From QNZT01 sp964651755 (GTDB taxonomy: Bacteria > Campylobacterota > Campylobacteria > Campylobacterales > QNZT01): a stretch of 10,321 nucleotides of DNA. The position numbers and the translations under genes were made by a program. The notes beneath the pieces were generated by a model. The model saw only the letters and a program-made list of their open reading frames with translations. It had not been told where the DNA came from and did not search any database. Location of the stretch: the NCBI GenBank assembly GCA_964651755.1, contig CAZYZD010000078.1, forward strand, positions 1 through 10,321, read 5' to 3'. Of the stretch, positions 1 to 5,387 are shown one piece after another; the stretch's first letter is position 1; each line of letters opens with the position of its first letter.

Positions 1-502
1 TCTGCAAATAGGCATCTTCCACCCGTGCCATCATGAAATCTGCCAGAACAGCGTTTTGTTCACTGTTACAGGCAGAACTCAGCTTCTGGGATATAGATTG
101 AAAAAAGTAGTGCTCCAGATAACTCTCTTCATGTAACAACTCCAAAAAAAGAGTTCCCGGCAGGATATAACAAATCGTCTCTTCTGCCGCTACAAATGTA
201 TGTCTGGCATACTTTTCGATTAATGAGACAGGATCAAAAAGTTCCCCGGAAGTATAGATGGAGAGAATCTCCTCCTCTTCTCTTTCATGAACAACCCCTT
301 TGATGATAAAATATAAAAATTCTGGCATTGCACCTTTTTGCAGTACTACTTCCTCTGCCCTGAAATATGCAATGTCAAGATTTTCAGCAATCTTATCTAC
401 AATTTTGTTTGCGACACGATCAAAGGGAGGAATCCCTCTGATAAAAGTACGCTGTTCCAGTAACTCCAAAATATTTTCCTTTTTAACGATTCTATTTTGC
501 AT
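1..502 (-). CDS. Cyclic-nucleotide-binding-like protein, probable CNB-CBS-DUF294 family (partial, C-terminus off window)
   Basis: Reading the minus strand from an ATG at 502 gives 167 uninterrupted codons that run off the left edge. Residues about 22-120 look like a cNMP-binding (CNB) beta-roll: a PEFLYFIIKGVVHE segment near residues 60-73 corresponds to the usual 'YxIxxGxV' strand, followed by an acidic run and then GELFDPVSLIEKYARHTF around 86-103, where the phosphate-binding cassette should lie. The canonical Glu and Arg-Ser/Ala contacts of that cassette are not evident, so classical cAMP binding is doubtful. In many bacteria a CNB-CBS-CBS-DUF294 (nucleotidyltransferase-like) protein is encoded beside actP and a DUF485 gene. 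That context, with actP ending about 100 bases upstream, is the main reason for the family call. The CBS and DUF294 parts are outside the window. No strong Shine-Dalgarno sequence precedes the ATG, so the start is tentative. A Crp-type regulator is the alternative, but no helix-turn-helix is visible in the part present. Confidence 0.72.
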   Translation of the reverse strand, partial: MQNRIVKKENILELLEQRTFIRGIPPFDRVANKIVDKIAENLDIAYFRAEEVVLQKGAMPEFLYFIIKGVVHEREEEEILSIYTSGELFDPVSLIEKYARHTFVAAEETICYILPGTLFLELLHEESYLEHYFFQSISQKLSSACNSEQNAVLADFMMARVEDAYLQ

Positions 503-605
503 TTTACCCAAAAACTTTACACACACAGAGCCTTACGCAACCCCTCGCTGCGCAGACTCCGGTATTAACAAAGTCCTGGAGAAATCACTTCCCCAAAACT
601 TCTCT

Positions 606-2258
606 CTAATGAGACGATGCACCCTCAGCACCGATACCTGTCTGACAACGGATATCCTGCGCTTCAAACGCTTCACGCTCTTTTTGCGCCTGCTCACTCT
701 TGTCAGTGATCGAGAAGAACCAGATCGCGATAAACGCCACTGTCACCGAAAAGAGCGCCGGATACTTGTATGGGAAAATCGCTTCTGCATTCCCCAGAAT
801 CTGAACCCAGACAATCGGACCCAGAATCACCAGTGCCACCGCTGTTGCAAGTCCCAGTGTACCGCCGATCACCGCACCGCGGGTGGTAAGGTTTTTCCAA
901 TAGATAGAGAGAAAGAGTATCGGAAAGTTCGCCGATGCCGCAATCGCAAACGCCAGACCAACCATAAATGCGATATTCTGTTTCTCGAAAGCAATCCCCA
1001 GAAAGATAGTAACAATACCCAGAATCACCGTGGCAATTTTGGAAACACGCATCTCTTTGATCTCATCCACTTTACCGGAAGTAAACGCATTGGCATAAAG
1101 ATCATGAGAGATTGCCGATGCCCCCGCCAGTGTCAACCCGGAAACCACCGCAAGGATTGTCGCAAATGCCACCGCCGAAATAAATCCCAGGAAAATATCC
1201 CCTCCGACTGCATGACTGAGGTGAATCGCCGCCATATTGTTACCGCCAAGCAATGTCCCTTTGGCAACATCCAGATACTCCGGATTCTGGGAAACCAGTA
1301 CAATCGCACCAAACCCGATGATAAACGTCAAAATGTAAAAATAGCCGATAAATCCCGTCGCATAAAAGACAGACTTTCGTGCCTCTTTGGCATCTGCTAC
1401 TGTAAAAAATCGCATCAGAATATGCGGCAGACCTGCTGTACCGAACATCAGCGCAATACCCAGCGAAATCGCCGACACAGGATCACTCACCAATCCGCCC
1501 GGACTCATGATTGCATCATGATTTTTATGTACCTCAACCGCTTTTTCAAACAAAGACTCAAAACTGAATCCGAAATGGTACATCACGGCAATCGCCATAA
1601 ACGTAGCCCCCGAAAGCAATAAACCGGCTTTGATAATCTGCACCCATGTGGTCGCCAGCATACCGCCGAAAGTAACATATGCGATCATCAGTACACCAAC
1701 CAGAATAACCGCCGCTTCATACGGCAATCCAAAAAGAACCTGAATCAATTTACCCGATCCCACCATCTGTGCAATCAGATACAAAATCACCGTTGCAATC
1801 GAACCAAATGCCGCCAAAATACGAATAGGGCGCTGTCTGAGTCTGAAAGATGCCACATCCGCAAAAGTATATTTACCCAGATTTCTGAGCTTTTCCGCAA
1901 TCAAAAAGAGGATAACCGGCCACCCAACCAGAAAACCGATAGAGTAGATCAAACCATCATACCCTTTCAGATAGACCAGCCCGGAAATTCCCAGAAAAGA
2001 TGCCGCAGACATATAATCTCCCGCAATTGCCATACCATTTTGAAACCCCGTAATACCCCCGCCGGCAGTATAAAAATCTTTCGCAGTTTTCGTACGTTTT
2101 GCCGCCCAGTAGGTAATCCCCAGGGTAGCAGCCACAAAAATCAAAAACATCACCACCGCAGCGACATTTAAATCTCTCTCTCCGGAGACACCTGCATCCC
2201 CGCCACTTGCCAGTAACGAACCTGTTGCAAAGAGCAAAAACCATGCTATCTTTTTCAT
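606..2258 (-). CDS. actP: Cation/acetate symporter ActP (sodium:solute symporter family)
   Basis: This 550-aa inner-membrane protein matches my recollection of Escherichia coli ActP (about 549 aa) nearly end to end. It should import acetate, and possibly glyoxylate or other small carboxylates, together with a cation. The first 18 or so residues (MKKIAWFLLFATGSLLASG) look like a cleavable signal peptide, as in E. coli ActP. Then follow many hydrophobic segments of the SSS fold. Strongly characteristic stretches are FYTAGGGITGFQNGMAIAGD (about 62-81), the FADVASFRLRQRPIRI region, GGMLATTWVQIIKAGLLL, AGLPHILMRFFTVADA and FLGFISAVAFATILAVVSGL. The C-terminal tail, ending near QTGIGAEGASSH, also parallels the E. 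coli one. The start is supported by GGAG at 2267-2270, 8 nt upstream. The ATG overlaps the stop of the DUF485 gene (ATGA), implying translational coupling. No acs gene lies next to it in this window, unlike the E. coli acs-yjcH-actP operon. Confidence 0.95.
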   Translation of the reverse strand: MKKIAWFLLFATGSLLASGGDAGVSGERDLNVAAVVMFLIFVAATLGITYWAAKRTKTAKDFYTAGGGITGFQNGMAIAGDYMSAASFLGISGLVYLKGYDGLIYSIGFLVGWPVILFLIAEKLRNLGKYTFADVASFRLRQRPIRILAAFGSIATVILYLIAQMVGSGKLIQVLFGLPYEAAVILVGVLMIAYVTFGGMLATTWVQIIKAGLLLSGATFMAIAVMYHFGFSFESLFEKAVEVHKNHDAIMSPGGLVSDPVSAISLGIALMFGTAGLPHILMRFFTVADAKEARKSVFYATGFIGYFYILTFIIGFGAIVLVSQNPEYLDVAKGTLLGGNNMAAIHLSHAVGGDIFLGFISAVAFATILAVVSGLTLAGASAISHDLYANAFTSGKVDEIKEMRVSKIATVILGIVTIFLGIAFEKQNIAFMVGLAFAIAASANFPILFLSIYWKNLTTRGAVIGGTLGLATAVALVILGPIVWVQILGNAEAIFPYKYPALFSVTVAFIAIWFFSITDKSEQAQKEREAFEAQDIRCQTGIGAEGASSH

Positions 2259-2578
2259 ACCCCAATCTCCTCTTTCAGTTCTGCTTTAACTTTTCGCTCC
2301 AGTTCATCATAGGTACTGTTGGCACGCCAGGTATAGATCCCCGTCAGTAAAAATGCAAACACTATAATAAAAATACCAACAGGAATCCCGATAGTGATAA
2401 CACCCTCACCAATAGGTATACCCAACGTTTTGGGACTGAATGCAATGGTCAAAATAAATGCATAGTAGACCACCAGCATAGCAATTGCAAGTTTCCAGGC
2501 AAAACCGCTTCTCTTTGTTACCAGTTCCTGATAGTCGGGATTCTTTTTGATCCGCTCTATCGTCTTTTTATCCATCAT
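2255..2578 (-). CDS. DUF485 family small membrane protein (YjcH-like), ActP partner
   Basis: The gene encodes a 107-aa protein with a basic N-terminus, two hydrophobic segments (about residues 26-48 and 58-84) and a charged C-terminal tail (YDELERKVKAELKEE). This is the architecture of DUF485, typified by E. coli YjcH, which is encoded immediately before actP. The NPDYQELVTKRSGFAW motif near residues 13-28 is typical of the family. Its biochemical role is not established; co-occurrence suggests a subunit or assembly partner of the ActP transporter. The frame ends inside the actP start codon (ATGA overlap). Two consecutive ATG codons begin the frame. GGAG at 2584-2587 sits 5 nt before the first (2578) and 8 nt before the second (2575), so a 106-aa product starting MDKK is equally possible. 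Only 27 bases separate it from the upstream porin, so the genes are probably cotranscribed. Confidence 0.9.
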   Translation of the reverse strand: MMDKKTIERIKKNPDYQELVTKRSGFAWKLAIAMLVVYYAFILTIAFSPKTLGIPIGEGVITIGIPVGIFIIVFAFLLTGIYTWRANSTYDELERKVKAELKEEIGV

Positions 2579-2596
2579 GAAAACTCCTTTTTGTAT

Positions 2597-2602
2597 ATTA
2601 TA
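2597..2602 (-). promoter_or_regulatory. Possible internal -10 box (TATAAT) ahead of DUF485-actP
   Basis: A perfect TATAAT lies on the minus strand in the 27-base gap between the porin stop and the DUF485 ribosome binding site. Transcription from it would start only a few bases before the GGAG. No convincing -35 element is visible, which is common for sigma-70 promoters in Campylobacterota, but the region is very AT-rich and the match may be chance. If real, it would let DUF485-actP be expressed separately from the porin. Confidence 0.25.
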
Positions 2603-2605
2603 TAA

Positions 2606-3916
2606 TTAAAAATTATAATTTAAGATGAGTCTGTACTCACTCCAGTCAAGTCCCGTAACAAAATCAGAAGGAAAGTTACCCCGCAGGCGTACCTGAAGAT
2701 TTTTCACCGCTTCCGGATAATACTTCATGTCAAAACCAAACTCTTTTGCCGTCCACTCATTGCCGGGCTTGACAGCGTTGTCCGCACCGACATCAAACTC
2801 CGTATAGTAGAGTGCCGTACTGAGATTGACCCCGCTGTTTTTGAAGTTGTAGCTTCCCGCCACTTTCCATGCCGAAGTATCTGCAAAAAACATATGACGC
2901 GTTACCATCCCCTGCGTAAACGCCGGCATACCGCCCCACGGCGTAATCACACCACCGTTGATCGCAGCATCTTTGGCACTGTCTGTCTCAGAGTAAGCTG
3001 CATAGGCACTCAAAGCGCCATATTTTGCCCCTGCTTTGAGTGCATAGTAGGTACTGTCGACTTTCCCGATAAATTTATCCCCTATATCACTCTCATTGAT
3101 CAACTGTACCGCGGCAAAAGGCTTGACACTGTCGCTTAACAGACACTGCCACTTTACATCTGCCTGTGCATAAACAGCATTTAAAATATCATGTGCATAA
3201 TAATCCCAGAGTTGCAGGCTTACATTCTCAATCCCTTTATAGATCACAGCACCGACAGTTACACCGTCATTATCTTTACCGACTGCATACTTCCCCATAT
3301 CCATAAATCTGCCGCTTTCACTGTTGACCAGGCTGTACCCGGAACTCACACCCAGTGCGCCGCCGCCATACTGGTTGGAAAATGTACCCGCCTGAAACTT
3401 GGTTACATGCGCAAGGATCAATGTCGTCTTTTCCAGATCGGTATTGCTGACAACTGCCGCTTCAAAAAGGTTTGGCAGCATTCTTGCATCGTCGGCACCG
3501 GCTAAAGGGGTATTGAGCTTCTGGCGACCGTAGGTAAGGGTAGTATTGCCTGTCTGGTATTTGATATAAGCTTCTCCAAGGATCGCATACCCTTTTTTGT
3601 CTTCACCATAGAGAGAAGGATTGACTTTATCCGGCGTATCGTCATCAAAACCCAGCGGCGATGTTGAATAATACGCCGCACCGAAACTCAACCCCTCAAC
3701 CGGAGCAGTTTCAAATTTCAGATGCCCGCCCCCGGCAAAAGCGCTTCTGTCTGTCTGTGTATCGCCTATGGTTCCGCTGCGATCACGCGTAATATAAAAC
3801 AACCTGATCTGCCCACTCGCTTCTCCCTGTGAAAAAGCCTCTTCCAGTGTATCCACCGCCTCTGCACTGCCGCACAAAAAGACCGCAGCACACAAAGCAA
3901 TTCCAATACTTTTCAT
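2606..3916 (-). CDS. Outer-membrane porin, OprD-like (Campylobacterota type)
   Basis: The precursor is about 436 aa with a clear Sec signal peptide, MKSIGIALCAAVFLCGSAEA, followed by a mature start of VDTLEEAF, giving an AxA-type cleavage site. The rest is rich in alternating beta-strand patterns (for example ASGQIRLFYITRD, GLSFGAAYYS, YALKAGAKYGALSAYAAYSE) and ends in NYNF, the terminal aromatic residue recognised by the BAM machinery. Length and the 'EAF..GE.SGQIRLFY' opening suit the OprD-like porins common in Campylobacterota; the assignment is by pattern and memory. The frame can be extended to an ATG at 3931, but that would bury the ribosome binding site: GGAG at 3923-3926 lies 6 nt before the ATG at 3916 and only 3 nt before the ATG at 3919, so 3916 is preferred. 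It is the first gene of the porin-DUF485-actP unit and probably lets small carboxylates cross the outer membrane. Substrate specificity cannot be read from the sequence. Confidence 0.82.
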   Translation of the reverse strand: MKSIGIALCAAVFLCGSAEAVDTLEEAFSQGEASGQIRLFYITRDRSGTIGDTQTDRSAFAGGGHLKFETAPVEGLSFGAAYYSTSPLGFDDDTPDKVNPSLYGEDKKGYAILGEAYIKYQTGNTTLTYGRQKLNTPLAGADDARMLPNLFEAAVVSNTDLEKTTLILAHVTKFQAGTFSNQYGGGALGVSSGYSLVNSESGRFMDMGKYAVGKDNDGVTVGAVIYKGIENVSLQLWDYYAHDILNAVYAQADVKWQCLLSDSVKPFAAVQLINESDIGDKFIGKVDSTYYALKAGAKYGALSAYAAYSETDSAKDAAINGGVITPWGGMPAFTQGMVTRHMFFADTSAWKVAGSYNFKNSGVNLSTALYYTEFDVGADNAVKPGNEWTAKEFGFDMKYYPEAVKNLQVRLRGNFPSDFVTGLDWSEYRLILNYNF

Positions 3917-3922
3917 CATCAA

Positions 3923-3926
3923 CTCC
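3923..3926 (-). promoter_or_regulatory. Ribosome binding site fixing the porin start
   Basis: GGAG on the minus strand lies inside the longest possible porin frame (which would start at 3931). It is 6 nt from the ATG at 3916 and 3 nt from the ATG at 3919. It therefore argues for translation starting at 3916, where a standard signal peptide begins. Confidence 0.65.
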
Positions 3927-4016
3927 TGCATATAAATAGTTTAAATACATCGCAATGATAAAAGCGGAGTGTAGCATTAGCGTAGCAAAAGGGGAAAAGG
4001 TAAGTTTTTTAGTCTT

Positions 4017-5387
4017 TCAGCGTTTAAAGTGAGTATATTTGTAACATANNNNNNNNNNNNNNNNNNNNNNNNNNNNNNNNNNNNNNNNNNNNNNNNNNNN
4101 NNNNNNNNNNNNNNNNNNNNNNNNNNNNNNNNNNNNNNNNNNNNNNNNATAAACACCCACTGCCATCAAAGGAAGCAGATAAACCAAACGCTTTTGCACT
4201 GTTGCAAGCAGAGAAAGAGCGATATAGAGAACCAAATACCAAAGCGGTGTGCTAAAGTGGTATATCTCTCCCTTTTGATGCAGCAGTTTCAAGAGTGCCG
4301 GATCAAGCAGATCCCCCTGCCCTGCCAGATGAAGCAACATCTCCAGCGGATAAAAAACCGAAAAAAGTATAGACAAAAGCGGCGAATAGAGTTGATGCCA
4401 GCTAAATGTTGTAAAGAAAAAATGGACAATAGGTATCATCATGAGATAGACCCAGATATTTAACAGTATTACCATCAGCCACGGTCTGAGGTTTCCAAAA
4501 TAGTGTAAAAAAAGATAGATATAAAAAACACCTGCCACCGAAAACCAAAACCCGATTGAAAACAGAAACGAAGGAAAAAGTACCAGTATCGTCAGCACTG
4601 TCACAAAGAGCACTTCAAAAGAGAGAATTCTGAAATGTCTGTGAAAAAGAAAAAAGCCATACACCAGCATCACAAAAGAGCGCAGCAGAGAGGGGATAAA
4701 CCCCAGCATCCAGAGATAGGCAAACAATATAGCCAAAATCACCATTGTCAGATCAAAACGCATATTGCGATAGGGGAAATAGCGATTTTGCATATAGTAG
4801 TAGGGATAACGCAGTAAAAAATAGAAAATAGCGAATAATACACCCAGATGAAAACCGCTGATGGCAATCAGATGCGAAATACCAAGTTTTGCTACATCTT
4901 TGCGTAATCCTTTAGAGATTGGTTCTCCCAGAAAGAGAGCGGTAAAGAGTTCACGGGTGGTACCATTTTCATGCTGATCCTCTATAAAGTTCCGTAAACC
5001 GGCTTTAATCCCCTCCTCTTTTTCAAAAATACGAATATCATATGAAGGTACATAAAAAGTATGCAGATAATTCCAGAAATCGATCTTGTCGGTAATTACA
5101 CCAAGGGAGATTTGACGTCCTTTCAAGTCAATCAAATCTTCATAGTTGGTTGTAAAGAAAAGAGCGCCTTCTTTACTCCTGAGTTTCAGTACATGATACC
5201 TTTTACCCGATTTTTTCTCTTTTTGGTAGTGTTGCAGTACGGTAGCTTCAGTACGATAAAATTTATTTGCATGAAATTTCTGAAAATCGAGATAGCGCAT
5301 ATAAATATGCAGACAAAAAAAGATACCCATCACCAGAGCAAAAAGGATAATCTCCTTTTTGTTTCGAAAAAGATCGATCCTTTCCAC
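4017..5387 (-). CDS. comEC: ComEC/Rec2 family DNA-uptake channel (3' part interrupted by assembly gap)
   Basis: ComEC is the inner-membrane channel that passes single-stranded DNA into the cytoplasm during natural transformation. 413 codons are readable (5387-4149) before the N gap. The N-terminal membrane anchor (about 13-31) is followed by a soluble OB-like region (about 40-120) and then the Competence domain. The signature LGISHLIAISGFHLGVL (about 168-184) matches the family's 'G(L/I)SHLLAISGLHVG' motif. Further hallmarks are IPSLLRSFVML (231-241), FSIGFWFSVAGVFYIYL (276-292) and a hydrophobic block around 310-351. The size, about 420-450 aa, suits the short Campylobacterota form; no metallo-beta-lactamase domain is seen. 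The start is GTG at 5385-5387, sharing one base with the dnaB TAG stop, so translation is probably coupled. No better start with a ribosome binding site is visible. The last nine codons (4048-4020) and the TGA at 4017-4019 are in frame only if the gap is really 100 bases, so the true C-terminus is uncertain. Confidence 0.88.
   Translation of the reverse strand: MERIDLFRNKKEIILFALVMGIFFCLHIYMRYLDFQKFHANKFYRTEATVLQHYQKEKKSGKRYHVLKLRSKEGALFFTTNYEDLIDLKGRQISLGVITDKIDFWNYLHTFYVPSYDIRIFEKEEGIKAGLRNFIEDQHENGTTRELFTALFLGEPISKGLRKDVAKLGISHLIAISGFHLGVLFAIFYFLLRYPYYYMQNRYFPYRNMRFDLTMVILAILFAYLWMLGFIPSLLRSFVMLVYGFFLFHRHFRILSFEVLFVTVLTILVLFPSFLFSIGFWFSVAGVFYIYLFLHYFGNLRPWLMVILLNIWVYLMMIPIVHFFFTTFSWHQLYSPLLSILFSVFYPLEMLLHLAGQGDLLDPALLKLLHQKGEIYHFSTPLWYLVLYIALSLLATVQKRLVYLLPLMAVGVYXXXXXXXXXXXXXXXXXXXXXXXXXXXXXXXXXXCYKYTHFKR
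4049..4148. other. Assembly gap, 100 N
   Basis: A run of exactly 100 N interrupts the 3' end of comEC. A round 100 is the usual placeholder for a scaffold gap of unknown size, so neither the length nor the reading frame across it should be trusted. Confidence 0.97.

Noticed and set aside
548..555. Palindrome CTGCGCAG between actP and the CNB gene
   Set aside because: The 8-bp palindrome leaves no room for a hairpin loop and no T-run follows it on the minus strand, so it is not a credible terminator.
300..1622. Long plus-strand open frame of 440 codons opposite actP and the CNB gene
   Set aside because: The translation is rich in Arg, His, Cys and Asn with no domain pattern, and it lies antisense to actP, which is clearly real.
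3972..3986. Repeated TAGC units between comEC and the porin
   Set aside because: Three 4-base copies at irregular 5-6 base spacing are too short to call a repeat or regulatory array.
4029..4463. Plus-strand frame running through the N gap
   Set aside because: It exists only because N bases cannot create stops; the remainder is antisense to comEC and resembles no protein.
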